NCBI GenBank assembly: GCA_963756815.1
Contig: CAVWPR010000046.1
Span: forward strand, 186,001-250,000
Source: JAENVU01 sp963756815
GTDB taxonomy: Bacteria; Actinomycetota; Acidimicrobiia; IMCC26256; JAENVU01
Direction of reading: 5' to 3'
DNA: 64,000 nt
In this document: piece by piece, positions 37,123 to 48,024 of the stretch
Layout of the letters: each line of letters starts with the position of its first letter
Numbering within the stretch: position 1 is the first letter of the stretch
Program-made: the position numbers and the translations under genes
Notes under the pieces: generated by a model
The model's input: only the letters and a program-made list of their open reading frames with translations
Told to the model about the DNA's origin: nothing
Database searches by the model: none

Positions 37123-38512
37123 GTGCTCGAGACCGCAGTCGTCGACGCCACCCTGCAGCGTGCCCTGAGCGGAGGTGGTGACTTCGCCGACGTCTTCGTC
37201 GAGGACCGGTCCGTGACCTCGGCCACCTACGACGACGGCAAGGTCGAGGAGCTGCGGTCCGGGCCGCAGTCGCGGCGCCGGGATCCGGGTGGTGCGGGGC
37301 GAGACGACCGGGTTCGCCCACACCACCGACCTCACCGCCGAGGGTCTGGCCACGGCGGCCGGCGCCGCGGCGGCCGCCGCCTCCGCCGGCGGACCGGGAA
37401 CGCGGGTGGCCCCGCTCAGCCGCCGTGACGCGCCGGCGCCCCACGACGTCGTGACGTTGCCGGAGACGGTGGCCAAGGCGCGCAAGGTGGAGCTGCTCGA
37501 GCGGGCCGACGAGGCGGCCCGCGCCGAGTCGGACGCCATCCGGCAGGTGAGCGCGAGCTACGCGGATGCCCGGCGCCGGATCCTCGTCGCCAACTCCGAC
37601 GGCGTGCTCGCGTCCGACGACCAGGTCCGCACGCGCTTCGCCGTCTCCTGCGTGGCGTCGGGCGACACCGGCCTGCAGACCGGCATGGAGGCGCCGGGTC
37701 GCACGATCGGCTTCGAGTTCTTCGACGAGCACCCGCCCGAGGAGATCGCGCGGGTTGCGGCGGCGCGCGCGGTCGGCAAGCTGTCGGCCCGTCCCGCGCC
37801 GAGCGGCAAGCTGCCGGTCGTGCTGCGGCGCGGTGCGGGCGGCGTGCTCTTCCACGAGGCGTGCGGGCACGGGCTCGAGGCCGACCTCGTGAACCGCGAC
37901 GCGTCGGTCTTCCGCGGGCTCGTCGGCGAGCGGGTGGCCGGTCCGGGCGTGACGCTCGTCGACGACGGCACGCTGGCCCGCGACTGGGGTGCGTGCGCGA
38001 TCGACGACGAGGGCGCACCGGCGCAGCGCAACGTGCTGATCGACGACGGCATCCTCACCGACTACATGTGGGACCTCGTGCGGGCGCGTCGCGAGGGTCG
38101 CCCGAGCTCGGCGAACGGTCGTCGCGAGACGTACCAGCACCTGCCGATGGTCCGGATGACCAACACCTACATCACGCCCGGCGCCGAGGACCCCGACGAG
38201 ATCATCCGTCAGACGCCGTACGGCCTGTACTGCGTCGCGCTCGGTGGTGGTCAGGTGAACACCGCCACCGGCGACTTCGTGTTCGGCATCACCGAGGCGT
38301 ACATGATCGAGGACGGGAAGATCACCGAGCCGGTACGCGCCGCGCAGCTCATCGGCAACGGCCCCGAGGCGCTCCGCGCGGTCGACGTCGTCGGCTCCGA
38401 CTTCGAGACGTGGACGGGGATGTGCGGCAAGGACGGTCAGAGCGTGCCGGTCTCCTCGGGACAACCGACGCTGCGGGTGGCCGAGCTCACCGTGGGAGGC
38501 ACGGCGGCGTGA
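37123..38512 (+). CDS. tldD: metalloprotease TldD
   Basis: Catalytic half of the TldD-TldE protease, which cleaves unfolded or modified peptides through a narrow tunnel. About 463 residues. The zinc motif HEACGH (HExxxH) lies in GVLFHEACGHGLEAD, with a downstream Cys in GMCGKDGQ; GGGQVNTATGDFVFG is family-typical. A break near 37275 is resolved by removing one G (SRAGIRVVRGETTGF). It is followed by tldE through a mini-ORF element. No ribosomally made peptide precursor was noticed nearby. Confidence 0.95.
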
Positions 38513-38604
38513 GCGAGGCCCCAGCGAGATCGTGGTTCCCGGCTGCCGGGCCGAGCGGGGCCCGAGCGGCCCGACCCGTTGGGTCGAGAGCGGAGATGGC
38601 GTGA
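38509..38604 (+). repeat. intergenic coupling element, copy D (31-codon mini-ORF)
   Basis: GTG 38509 overlaps the tldD stop (GTGA) and the mini-ORF ends with TGA 38602 overlapping the tldE GTG at 38601. The element is bounded by the 12-base direct repeat GCGTGAGCGAGG (38507-38518 and 38599-38610). The core gccgagcggggcccgagcgg matches the units at 20856-21031. The hairpin is gaccc-GTT-gggtc, with A-T replacing the G-C pair of the other copies, a compensating change. Confidence 0.75.
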
Positions 38605-39953
38605 GCGAGGAGCTGGAGTCGATCGCCGCCGGCGTCGCGGGCGCGGCGCGCGACGGCGAGCAGGTCGAGGCCTACGTCGTCCGGTCGCGCGAGACCGAGA
38701 TCAAGGTGTTCGGCGGCGAGGTCGAGTCGCTCGCGGTCGCCGAAGCTGCCGGGATCGGCGTGCGCGTGGTCGTCGACGGCCGGCAGGGCATCGCGTACGC
38801 GGGCTCGCTCGATGGCGACGTCGTCGCCGACGTGCTGGCCGACGCCCGCGACAACGCGTCGTACGGCGCGGTCGACGATGCGTACGGGCTCGCCACGCCG
38901 GCCGACGTCGACGGCGTCGCGCCTCCCGATCTCGACCTCTGGCGCGACGACGTGCTCGCCACCCCGACCGAGGACAAGGTCGCGCTCGCGGTCGCCGTCG
39001 ATCGCGCGGTCCTGGCGGCCGACGCCCGCGTGCGGGGCGTCGAGTCGACCGACTACGGCGACGCCGCGCTCGAGATGGCGATGGTCGCGTCCACCGGCGT
39101 GCGCGCCGCGATCCGCCGGACGTCGAGCTCCGTGTCGAGCGTGGCGATGGCCGGCGAGCGCAGCGAGACCCAGACCGGCTACGGCTTCGACGTCGCCCGG
39201 GCGTTCGCCGAGCTCGACGTCGACCGGGTGGCGACGATGGCGACGGAACGCGCGACGCGCATGCTCGGCGCCACCCAGCCCGCCACCCGCCGGGTGCCGG
39301 TGGTGTTCGACCCGATGGTGACGGCGTCGGTCCTCGCGCTCATCGGCAGCGCGCTCAGCGGCGAGGCCGTGCTCAAGGGCCGCACGATGTTCGCGGATCG
39401 CGTCGGGGAGGCGATCGCCGCGCCCGGCGTGACGATCGTCGACGACCCCACGAAGGTCGAGGCGTTCGGCGCGACGCCCGTCGACGGCGAGGGCGTGCCG
39501 ACCCGCTGCGTCCCGTTGGTGCGCGAGGGCGTCCTCGTCGGTTTCCTGCACAACCTCTACACCGCGCGCCGCAGCGGCGCGGCGACCACCGGCTCGGCGG
39601 TACGCGGCTACGCGTCGACGCCGGGAGTCGGTGCGCGCGCGCTCCACCTCGCGCCGGGGCCCAAGACCGCGGCCGAGGTGCTCGCGTCGGTCCCGGAGGC
39701 GCTCTACGTGCAGTCCGTGTCCGGCCTGCACTCGGGCACGAACCCCGTGAGCGGCGACTTCTCGGTGGGGGCCGAGGGCCTGATGGTGCGCGACGGGCAC
39801 TACGCCGAGCCGGTGCGCGAGATCACCGTCGCGTCGACGCTGCCGCGGATGCTGCAGGACGTCGTCGAGGTCGGCGCCGACCTCACCTGGCTGCCGGGCG
39901 GGACCGCCGGCGTCACGCTCCTCGTGGCCGAGATGACGATGGCGGGCAGCTGA
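38601..39953 (+). CDS. tldE: TldE/PmbA, TldD partner
   Basis: Non-catalytic partner that completes the TldD-TldE protease; 450 residues, lacking the HExxxH motif as expected. Family features: VVRSRETEIKVFGGEVESL at the N-terminus, VPVVFDPMVTASVLALIG, FLHNLYTARRSGAATTGSA and VSGLHSGTNPVSGDFSVGAEG. GTG 38601 is coupled to the preceding mini-ORF. Reading frame intact. Confidence 0.95.
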   Translation: MSEELESIAAGVAGAARDGEQVEAYVVRSRETEIKVFGGEVESLAVAEAAGIGVRVVVDGRQGIAYAGSLDGDVVADVLADARDNASYGAVDDAYGLATPADVDGVAPPDLDLWRDDVLATPTEDKVALAVAVDRAVLAADARVRGVESTDYGDAALEMAMVASTGVRAAIRRTSSSVSSVAMAGERSETQTGYGFDVARAFAELDVDRVATMATERATRMLGATQPATRRVPVVFDPMVTASVLALIGSALSGEAVLKGRTMFADRVGEAIAAPGVTIVDDPTKVEAFGATPVDGEGVPTRCVPLVREGVLVGFLHNLYTARRSGAATTGSAVRGYASTPGVGARALHLAPGPKTAAEVLASVPEALYVQSVSGLHSGTNPVSGDFSVGAEGLMVRDGHYAEPVREITVASTLPRMLQDVVEVGADLTWLPGGTAGVTLLVAEMTMAGS

Positions 39954-40131
39954 TTCGTCGGCGTCTCCGCTCGCCTTGTCCTCCGCTCGCCCTCTGTCCC
40001 ACTGCCCAGCGGGGGCTCGCTGCGACGCGGCTCGCCTTCCGCTTCGCTGCGTGCTCGAGTCCTCGATGGTGATATGGTCGGCTCGCCTTCCGCTTCGCTG
40101 CGGGCTCGGTCCGTCGATGGCGTCGGTCGCG
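39954..40131. repeat. intergenic region with direct repeat ggctcgccttccgcttcgctgcg
   Basis: After tldE the spacer holds two exact copies of a 23-base sequence at 40029-40051 and 40080-40102 (period 51), plus looser relatives (gctcgccttgtcctccgctcgcc) from about 39975. It separates convergent genes tldE and the HAD hydrolase. No coding potential is evident. It is possibly termination or recombination-derived filler. Confidence 0.7.
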
Positions 40132-40848
40132 TCAGTCCGGAGTTCGCATGCCGCGACGGGCGAGGATCTCGTCGAGCTCGGCGACGGCCACGAACGGGTC
40201 CTCGTCGACGGTCACCGTCTCCATGCCGAGCGAGCGGGCCGCGGCGATGTTGTCGTGGTTGTCGTCGAGGAAGACCGCCGCCTCGGGCGCGACGCCGATG
40301 CGCTCGCACGTGAGGACGTAGATCGCGGGATCCGGCTTGCGCAGCTGGACGGCCGAGGAGTCGACGACGATCTCGAACAGCTCCTCGACGGGGATGGTCG
40401 AGCGCCAGTTGTCGCCCCACTCGGCCACATTGTTGGTGAGCAATGCGATGGGCATCCCCGCGGCCTTCAGCTCACGGGCCCGGTGCACGATCGGCCAGTT
40501 GACGCCGATCGGCATGTCCGCCATGAACTGCAGGTACGCGCCCATGTCGATGTCGGTACCGAGCACCTCGGGGGCACGGGCCTGCACGCCCTCGAACCAC
40601 TCCTTCAGCGTGAGGTCGCCGATCTCGAGCCGGTGCCAGTCGTGGGTGACCGGGAGCGCGGGCACCTGGCGGTCGTCCCGGTGCGCCCGGCCCTCGACAC
40701 CGACGTAGGTCTTGTCGCCGAACAGCAACTCGAGGACGGAGCCGGGCGGGTACCCCATGCGCGCCTCGAAATCGCCGATGCCACGGAACAGCGGCGTCGA
40801 GAACACGCCGCCGTAGTCGAAGATCACCGCCTCGATCACGGGCGGCAA
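40132..40848 (-). CDS. HAD-superfamily hydrolase
   Basis: 238 residues. Motif I VIFDYGGVFSTP (the second Asp of DxD is replaced: D-Y-G), motif II LLTNN, motif III Lys in LRKPDPAIY, motif IV FLDDNHDNI. The D-Y-G-G motif I is common in the epoxide-hydrolase-N/HAD-IA-v3 phosphatase branch. Probably a small-molecule phosphatase; substrate unknown. Confidence 0.88.
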   Translation of the reverse strand: MPPVIEAVIFDYGGVFSTPLFRGIGDFEARMGYPPGSVLELLFGDKTYVGVEGRAHRDDRQVPALPVTHDWHRLEIGDLTLKEWFEGVQARAPEVLGTDIDMGAYLQFMADMPIGVNWPIVHRARELKAAGMPIALLTNNVAEWGDNWRSTIPVEELFEIVVDSSAVQLRKPDPAIYVLTCERIGVAPEAAVFLDDNHDNIAAARSLGMETVTVDEDPFVAVAELDEILARRGMRTPD

Positions 40849-40890
40849 GCTAGCGGCCCGGCCGTGCGACCCGCCGGTCGTCTGCTCGGG

Positions 40891-41550
40891 TCAGCCCGAC
40901 GCCGCGGCCGACTCCGGTGGCGCCAACGCCAGGCTGATGGTCCCGGCCGCCGCTGCGAACGCGAGACGGGTCGACTGCGCGGGCGTGACGAGCACCGTGA
41001 CGGCGACGGTGTCGCCCGCGTCGGCCGCGTCCTCCGCCGTATCGACGGCGAGCACCGTGACCGCGGGCGCGACGACGATCGTCGGATCGCCGCGGTCGCC
41101 GAGCGTCTCGGGATCGAACGTCGCGAGCACGTCGACCAGGTCGCCGACTGCAGGTCGGAGCCCGTGCTCCACGACGAGTCGCACCGCGCGCCGACCCGCG
41201 GGCACGACCCCGCCGAGACCGTCGCGCGGCGATGCGGTGACGTGGCGGGCGGTGACGGTCGCCCCGCGCAGCAGCGGGACCCGCACGACCCGTCCCACGA
41301 CGTCACGCGTGGTGAGCGCATCGGTCTCGGGCGCGTCGCCGCGGATCCGACGTTCTCCGACGTCGGCCGCGCGCACGCGGGTGCCGACCGGGAGGTCGCG
41401 GCGGGCGACGGCGAGCGGATGGAGGGCGCCGTAGGCCTCGTCCTGGTGCTGGAGCGACGCGAGGAGGCTGACGACGGTGATGGCGGTGACGACGGCGACG
41501 ACGGCCGCGGCCGCCCAGGCGATCGTGGTGCGCGGAGAGCGACGGAGCAT
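40891..41550 (-). CDS. SAF/CpaB-like membrane-anchored protein
   Basis: 219 residues, one N-terminal membrane helix (IAWAAAAVVAVVTAITVVSL) then a SAF-like domain (LAVARRDLPVGTRVRAADVG) and an RcpC/CpaB-like domain (VRLVVEHGLRPAVGDLVDVLA). CpaB proteins sit in Flp pilus assembly; related lone SAF proteins in actinobacteria have unclear roles. No Flp genes are adjacent, so function is open. ATG 41550 was chosen over the upstream ATG because the extra residues (MSPPFRGSS) overlap the ribosome-site region. Confidence 0.75.
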   Translation of the reverse strand: MLRRSPRTTIAWAAAAVVAVVTAITVVSLLASLQHQDEAYGALHPLAVARRDLPVGTRVRAADVGERRIRGDAPETDALTTRDVVGRVVRVPLLRGATVTARHVTASPRDGLGGVVPAGRRAVRLVVEHGLRPAVGDLVDVLATFDPETLGDRGDPTIVVAPAVTVLAVDTAEDAADAGDTVAVTVLVTPAQSTRLAFAAAAGTISLALAPPESAAASG

Positions 41551-41640
41551 GGAGGACCCCCGGAACGGTGGTGACACCTTCGGGGGAGTGGTGGTGGCGG
41601 TGACGCCACGCGTCGGGCGGCCGTCGCCGCCCGGGGCCCG

Positions 41641-41967
41641 CTAGGCCGACTTCTTGGTGTCGGCCTTCTTGTCGGGCTTGGCCGCCGGCTTGGACTCGGT
41701 CTTCGCGGCGGCGGAGTCCGACTTCGACTCGGTCTTCGACGAGTCGGAGCCGCTCGAGGACTCGGACCGCTCGGCGCTGCGCCGGGACGACGAGGCGTTG
41801 TCGGTCCGGTAGAAGCCGGAGCCCTTGAGGACGATCCCGACCGATCCCAGCACCTTGCTCAGCTTCCCGCCGCAGCCGGCGTGACGCTTCAGGGGCTCTT
41901 CGCTGAAGGATTGGTAGACCTCGAGGTGTTGATCACACTTCGAGCAGACGTACTCGTACGTGGGCAT
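41641..41967 (-). CDS. FmdB-family zinc-ribbon protein
   Basis: 108 residues. An N-terminal zinc ribbon MPTYEYVCSKCDQHLEV (CxxC) with a second pair in HAGCGGKLSKVLG (one Cys visible) is followed by GIVLKGSGFYRTD and a long Ser/Lys/Ala tail (from residue 60) that is probably disordered. The family is named from the formamidase operon regulator but is generally uncharacterised. It is divergent from plsY. Confidence 0.9.
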   Translation of the reverse strand: MPTYEYVCSKCDQHLEVYQSFSEEPLKRHAGCGGKLSKVLGSVGIVLKGSGFYRTDNASSSRRSAERSESSSGSDSSKTESKSDSAAAKTESKPAAKPDKKADTKKSA

Positions 41968-42120
41968 TCCGAGGATCCTCGTGGGGGGTCCGGGGAGCGG
42001 GCGGTGGACCATGCATGCTACCCGACCGCTCCGTTGGGTTGAATGGGTGGGTGCAACACCGGATCCCGGCGCTCGATTCCTTCGGGTCATGAGCAACGCC
42101 ACGTTGGCAACGGGCCCGCG

Positions 42121-42726
42121 ATGAGCGACGGAGTCTTCGTGGCGCTGGCCGCGATCCCCGCCTATTTCCTCGGCACCTTCCCGACGGCTCTGCTGGTGGC
42201 CCGGGCCGGCGGCCACGACGTCCTCACGGAGGGGTCGGGGAACCCGGGGGCCTCGAACGTCGCCCGGCTCATGGGCTGGAAGGCGGGCCTGCTCGTCCTT
42301 GCCGGCGATCTCGCCAAGGGCGCCATCGCCGCCGGCGTGGGCCTCGCCGTCGCCGGCCGCGGCGCGGGGTACGTGCTCGGCATCCTCGCCGTGATCGGCC
42401 ACACCTACCCCGTGACCCGCCACTTCAAGGGGGGCAAGGGCGTCGCCACCGCCGGCGGGATGCTCGCGGTGCTGAACCCAGTCGTCGTTCTGGTGCTCGC
42501 GGTCGTGTGGTTCGTCGTCGCGCGGGTGCTGAAGCTGGCGTCGGTGGGCTCGATGATCGTGGCCGTCCTGTTCCCGATCGGGGTCTGGCTCACCGGAAGG
42601 GCCGGATGGGAGATCGCGATCACGACCGCGCTCGCCGTGCTCGTGATCGTGCGCCACCTGCCCAACCTGCGCCGCCTCGTCAGTGGGCAGGAGCTGCGCA
42701 CCGACGGCGGCCCGCCCGGCGCGTAG
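42121..42726 (+). CDS. plsY: acylphosphate:glycerol-3-phosphate acyltransferase PlsY
   Basis: First acylation of phospholipid synthesis: acyl-phosphate plus glycerol-3-phosphate gives lysophosphatidate. 201 residues, about five membrane helices. Family motifs: EGSGNPGASNVAR, GHTYPVTRHFKGGKGVAT and NPVVVLVL near motif 3. ATG 42121 gives the standard N-terminus. The 190 bases downstream (to galU) are noncoding, with repeated gagcgga/gagccga blocks but no clear terminator. Confidence 0.95.
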   Translation: MSDGVFVALAAIPAYFLGTFPTALLVARAGGHDVLTEGSGNPGASNVARLMGWKAGLLVLAGDLAKGAIAAGVGLAVAGRGAGYVLGILAVIGHTYPVTRHFKGGKGVATAGGMLAVLNPVVVLVLAVVWFVVARVLKLASVGSMIVAVLFPIGVWLTGRAGWEIAITTALAVLVIVRHLPNLRRLVSGQELRTDGGPPGA

Positions 42727-42916
42727 GACGGCCGAGCCGACCGAGCCGTAGCAGCGGAGGCGAGCAGCCGCGGAGCGTCCCGAGCGGAGAGTGCTCGAGC
42801 CATCCGAGCGGAGCGGCAGTGGTGACGCCGGCTCAACTGAGTCGTTCGACCTGCCGACAACGGACGGACCAGGCGGTACCGTCATCGACCGATTCGTTCC
42901 GAGAGGTGCAGCAACG

Positions 42917-43801
42917 ATGAGTTCGCGCGTTCGCAAGGCGGTCATCCCCGCGGCGGGGCTCGGCACGCGCTTCCTGCCGGCGACGAAGAGTCAGCCGAAG
43001 GAGATGCTGCCGGTCGTCGACAAGCCGTCGATCCAATACGTCGTGGAGGAGGCCGTCCGCGCCGGGCTCACCGACATCCTCATCATCACCGGGCGGGGCA
43101 AGCGCGCCATCGAGGATCACTTCGACCGCAACTTCGAGCTCGAGTTCTACCTGGAGCAGCAGGGCAAGACCGATCTCCTCAAGGAGGTCCAGGAGTCCTC
43201 CGAGCTCGGCGACATCCACTACATCCGTCAGAAGGATCCGCTCGGCCTCGGGCACGCGGTGTCGGTGGCGCGTGAGCACGTCGGGAACGAGCCGTTCGCG
43301 GTGATGCTCGGCGACGACATCATGGTCGACGACTCCAAGCTGCTCCGCTCGATGCTCGACGTCCACGACCGCTACGGGCGCTCGGTGCTCGCGCTCAAGG
43401 ACGTGACGCGCGACGAGATCTCGTCCTACGGCTGTGTGGAGCCGGAGGAGGTCGACGAGGACCTCGTGCGGGTGAAGTCCATCGTGGAGAAGCCGACCGG
43501 CGACGAGGCGCCCTCGACGCTCGCGGTGATCGGTCGCTACGTCTTCACGCCCGAGATCTTCGACGCGCTCGACCGGATCCAGCCCGGTCGCGGCGGTGAG
43601 CTCCAGCTGACCGACGCCATCGGGCTGCTGAACCAGGACGAGGCGGTCTACGGCCAGGTCTTCACCGACGGCCGCTTCGACATCGGCCAGAAGGTCGATT
43701 TCCTCCGGGCGAACATCGAGCTCGCGCTCGATCGCGAGGATCTCGGACCCGAGACGCAGGCCTTCCTCCTCGACAGCCTGCGTCGCCGCGGCATCATCTG
43801 A
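42917..43801 (+). CDS. galU: UTP-glucose-1-phosphate uridylyltransferase
   Basis: Makes UDP-glucose for glycolipids, polysaccharide and possibly the GpgS donor. 294 residues. Nucleotide-binding signature IPAAGLGTRFLPATKSQPKE, VVDKPSIQYVVEEAVRAG, metal-site GDDIMVDD and VEKPTGDEAPS are all standard. Reading frame intact. A perfect GC palindrome follows the stop, then moeA starts 39 bases on. Confidence 0.97.
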   Translation: MSSRVRKAVIPAAGLGTRFLPATKSQPKEMLPVVDKPSIQYVVEEAVRAGLTDILIITGRGKRAIEDHFDRNFELEFYLEQQGKTDLLKEVQESSELGDIHYIRQKDPLGLGHAVSVAREHVGNEPFAVMLGDDIMVDDSKLLRSMLDVHDRYGRSVLALKDVTRDEISSYGCVEPEEVDEDLVRVKSIVEKPTGDEAPSTLAVIGRYVFTPEIFDALDRIQPGRGGELQLTDAIGLLNQDEAVYGQVFTDGRFDIGQKVDFLRANIELALDREDLGPETQAFLLDSLRRRGII

Positions 43802-43806
43802 TCTCA

Positions 43807-43826
43807 CGCCCGCCGCGCGGCGGGCG
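43807..43826. terminator. perfect 20-bp GC palindrome after galU
   Basis: CGCCCGCCGCGCGGCGGGCG is its own reverse complement. It could form a hairpin between galU and moeA and cause partial termination or pausing. No U-tract follows. Confidence 0.45.
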
Positions 43827-43840
43827 GATGGGAGATCGAG

Positions 43841-45049
43841 GTGGAGACACTCGAGGCCGTCCAGGCCCGGATACGCGACGCGGTGCCGCGCGCGCACGCG
43901 ACGACGGTCCCGGTGCGCGATGCGCTCGGGCTCGTGCTCGCGGCCGACGTCGTGGCGGGGGAGCGGGTCCCGCCGTTCGCGAACACCGCGATGGACGGCT
44001 ACGCCGTGCGGGCGGCCGACACCGCGGGTGCCTCCGAGGCCGCCCCGGTCCATCTGCACGTGGTGGGCGAGCTCCCCGCCGGACGCGCACCGACGGTGCC
44101 GGTGGGGCCGGGCGAGGCGATCCGCATCATGACCGGCGCGCCCATCCCGGCCGGCGCCGACGCGATCGTGATGGTGGAGCGCACCGAACGCGACGGCGAC
44201 GACGGCGTGCGGATCTCGGAGGAGGTCGAGCCCGGCCGGCACGTCCGCGCCGCGGGCGGCGACCTCGACGACGGCGACGAGGTCTTCGACACCGGCACCG
44301 TGCTCGGCCCGGCGCATCTCGGCGTGCTGTGCTCGCTCGGGCTGACCGAGGTCCCGGCCTACCCGCGTGCGCGAGTCGGTGTGATCTCCACCGGCGACGA
44401 GCTGCGCGAGGGACCCGTCGAGCTCGCGCCGGGTCAGATCCGCGACTCGAACCGGCCCATGCTGCTCGCGCTCGTGGCCGACGCGGGCGCGGAGCCCGTC
44501 GACCTCGGGATCGGCCGCGACGACGAGGCCGCGGTCACCGCGATGCTCCGTGACGCGGCGGCACGGTGCGATGCGATCGTCACCACCGGCGGCGTGTCGG
44601 TCGGCGACTACGACGTCGTGAAGGCGGTGCTCGAGCATCTGGGCACGCTCGAGTGGTGGCAGGTCGCGATCAAGCCCGCGAAGCCGTTCGCGTTCGGCCG
44701 GATCGACGGCACGCCGATCTTCGGGCTGCCCGGCAACCCGGTGAGCTCGCACGTGAGCTTCGAGCTGTTCGCCCGGCCGGCGCTGCGCCGGATGATGGGC
44801 CACGCCGTCGTCGACCGGCCACGCGTGCGGGCGGTCGCGGGTGCGCCGCTCGGGCGTCGCGCCGACGGTCGTCTGCACCTCGACCGGGTCAGGGTGACGT
44901 ACGAGGACGGCCGGTACGTCGTGGTGCGCAGCGGGGCGCAGGCGTCGAACGTGCTGTCGGGGATGGCCGCGGCGAACGGGCTCGCGCTCCTGCCCGACGG
45001 CGACGGCGTCGCCGAGGGCGACGAGCTCGACGTGATGCTCCTGACCTGA
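43841..45049 (+). CDS. moeA: molybdopterin molybdotransferase MoeA
   Basis: Inserts molybdate into adenylylated molybdopterin, the last step of molybdenum cofactor assembly. 402 residues. Features: PPFANTAMDGYAVRAADT, IMTGAPIPAGADAIVMVE, the nucleotide-binding VISTGDELREG and TTGGVSVGDYD, and FGLPGNPVSSHVSFELF. GTG start. It is closed by a strong terminator. The pathway partners moaA and moaC are 1.1-2.3 kb downstream. Confidence 0.96.
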   Translation: METLEAVQARIRDAVPRAHATTVPVRDALGLVLAADVVAGERVPPFANTAMDGYAVRAADTAGASEAAPVHLHVVGELPAGRAPTVPVGPGEAIRIMTGAPIPAGADAIVMVERTERDGDDGVRISEEVEPGRHVRAAGGDLDDGDEVFDTGTVLGPAHLGVLCSLGLTEVPAYPRARVGVISTGDELREGPVELAPGQIRDSNRPMLLALVADAGAEPVDLGIGRDDEAAVTAMLRDAAARCDAIVTTGGVSVGDYDVVKAVLEHLGTLEWWQVAIKPAKPFAFGRIDGTPIFGLPGNPVSSHVSFELFARPALRRMMGHAVVDRPRVRAVAGAPLGRRADGRLHLDRVRVTYEDGRYVVVRSGAQASNVLSGMAAANGLALLPDGDGVAEGDELDVMLLT

Positions 45050-45054
45050 CGCGG

Positions 45055-45088
45055 AAGTGCCCGGGGGTTCTCACCCCCGGGCACTTTG
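45055..45088 (+). terminator. bidirectional rho-independent terminator after moeA
   Basis: AAGTGCCCGGGGG (45055-45067), six-base loop, CCCCCGGGCACTT (45074-45086) then T: a 13-bp perfect stem flanked by A and T. It lies between convergent moeA and the LPXTG-like gene and can serve both. Confidence 0.93.
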
Positions 45089-45116
45089 CCTCCCCGCACG
45101 ATCTGGGGTCCTGCCC

Positions 45117-45887
45117 CTAGTCGTGGGTGTGGGGCTCCCTGCGGTCGCGGACCACGAGGACGTACGACGCCGCGCCACAGAGCAGGACGCCGATGCTCGC
45201 GAGCACGAGGGTCGTGCCGGAGCCTGAAGTGTCGGGCAGCGCGGCCGACGACGCCGTTGTCGTCGACCGAGCGGCTGCGAGCGCAACTGGAGCCGCGGCG
45301 GAAGCGGCCCGGTCACCTCCCGGCAGCGGCGGCGGTGTGGAAGCCGCGCTGCCCGAACCGGCCGCGGTCGTCGAACTGGCGTCGGTGTGACGCGCGGACG
45401 AAGCGATCGCGAACGGGATCGAGTACGTGAGGTGCGCGGTGGCGGCGGTCCCCCGATCCACCGTCACCGCGACCCCACGGAGCTGACCGTCGGCACCGAC
45501 GAGCGGTGTGCCGCCGTCCACCGCGCCGAGATCGGCGGCGGTCGGACCGGACGCGGTCACCGAGCACGCAGTGCCGGCAGAGAGGTCAGCGATCGTGAGC
45601 GTGGTGGTGCCGCCGACCGGCACCGAGAAGGGGACGTCGGCTTCGCGGGCGGCGGAGCCGATGTCGACGCCGTCGGCCTCCGGCGCGCGAGCCGACTCGC
45701 ACGTCACGTCGACGGCACCGTCGAACGCGGCGCCGTTCCCGTCGATCACCACGGCGAGGGTGGGGGGCGCCTCGGCGGCGCCGGCCGTGGCCGTGGCGGC
45801 GAACGCACCGACGACGGCGAGGCCCGAGGCGAGCAACACACCCGCGACCCGACGAGGGTGCCGGTCGGTGCGGGAAGGCAGTCGCAT
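45117..45887 (-). CDS. LPXTG-like cell-wall-anchored surface protein
   Basis: 256 residues. An N-terminal signal peptide (VLLASGLAVVGAFAATATAGA) leads to an exported region with beta-rich, DUF5979-like repeats (VTCESARAPEADG, TTTLTIADLSAGTACSVTAS), then a Ser/Ala/Thr/Pro stalk. The sorting signal LPDTSGSG is followed by a hydrophobic helix and basic tail (VVRDRREPH). Sortase-type anchoring is therefore likely. ATG 45887 was chosen as the start giving a proper signal peptide. Function unknown; adhesin or envelope spacer. Confidence 0.82.
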   Translation of the reverse strand: MRLPSRTDRHPRRVAGVLLASGLAVVGAFAATATAGAAEAPPTLAVVIDGNGAAFDGAVDVTCESARAPEADGVDIGSAAREADVPFSVPVGGTTTLTIADLSAGTACSVTASGPTAADLGAVDGGTPLVGADGQLRGVAVTVDRGTAATAHLTYSIPFAIASSARHTDASSTTAAGSGSAASTPPPLPGGDRAASAAAPVALAAARSTTTASSAALPDTSGSGTTLVLASIGVLLCGAASYVLVVRDRREPHTHD

Positions 45888-46183
45888 GAGGGTCCTCGGG
45901 TCCGTCGTCAACGCGAGATCCGGCCCCGTGGGTTGGGGCCGGTTTCGCACTGGCTCCCCGCAGGCTGATGCGACCATTCAGCGCCTGCGGATCAACGCCT
46001 CCCCGAGGAGTGACCTGATCTCTCTGTCAGCGTCCCGGCGCCTGCCTCCCGTGCAGCGCGTGGAACGTCCGAAATGAAACCACTCTGCGCGCGGGAACGG
46101 AATGGGTCCGGCGACCCAGCGTGGTCATCAGGGTTGGGGATTCCGCCGGATCCGGAGCCCGAGGGCGCGCATATGGTGGCCGC
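45888..46183 (-). promoter_or_regulatory. structured leader between divergent LPXTG-like gene and moaA
   Basis: 296 noncoding bases. On the minus strand the part nearest the LPXTG-like gene reads gggagccagtgcgaaaccgg (45942-45960 side) followed by ccggcccc-loop-ggggccgg (45921-45943), and further upstream an imperfect stem cgcaggc/gcctgcg (45959-45989). The gagcc..GTGCGAAaCCGGC..ACCCaC string is reminiscent of the cobalamin riboswitch core but the full consensus is not met. The moaA-proximal 100 bases show nothing definite. Confidence 0.3.
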
Positions 46184-47182
<999 letters not shown>

Positions 47183-47328
47183 GCAGACACCCGCGTTGCC
47201 CGGACCGCGGACTGCGCAACGCGCACCACCCCGACCCGGGACTCCGGCTCCTCGGTCCGGTCGGAGCACCCCGACCCGGCCGGACGCGGAGCGCGACTCG
47301 CCCGGACGGTCGCCCGTAGACTCCGACG

Positions 47329-47832
<504 letters not shown>

Positions 47833-47907
47833 CGGCGGGGGCCCGACGGTGCGCCTGTGACGCGCCGCGTCGCGCCGACGAACGTGCATTCGCCGGTCGG
47901 CTCGACT

Positions 47908-47922
47908 GGGTCCGAAGGACCC
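47908..47922 (+). terminator. small GAA-loop hairpin after moaC
   Basis: GGGTCC-GAA-GGACCC, a six-base perfect stem with the same GAA loop as the hairpins of the intergenic element copies, but without their flanking core. Weak terminator candidate. Confidence 0.35.
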
Positions 47923-48024
47923 GTCTAGGGTCCACCGCGATCCCCGCGGGACGAGGCGCTCGGCATCCACCGCCTGACGTTTCCCGCTTGTTAGCGTCCG
48001 CGACACGGAAAGCGACCAGGAGTC

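Noticed and set aside
46060..46183. Molybdenum-cofactor riboswitch upstream of moaA
   Set aside because: No recognisable Moco RNA consensus on the plus strand; the structured part of the region belongs to the minus-strand leader.
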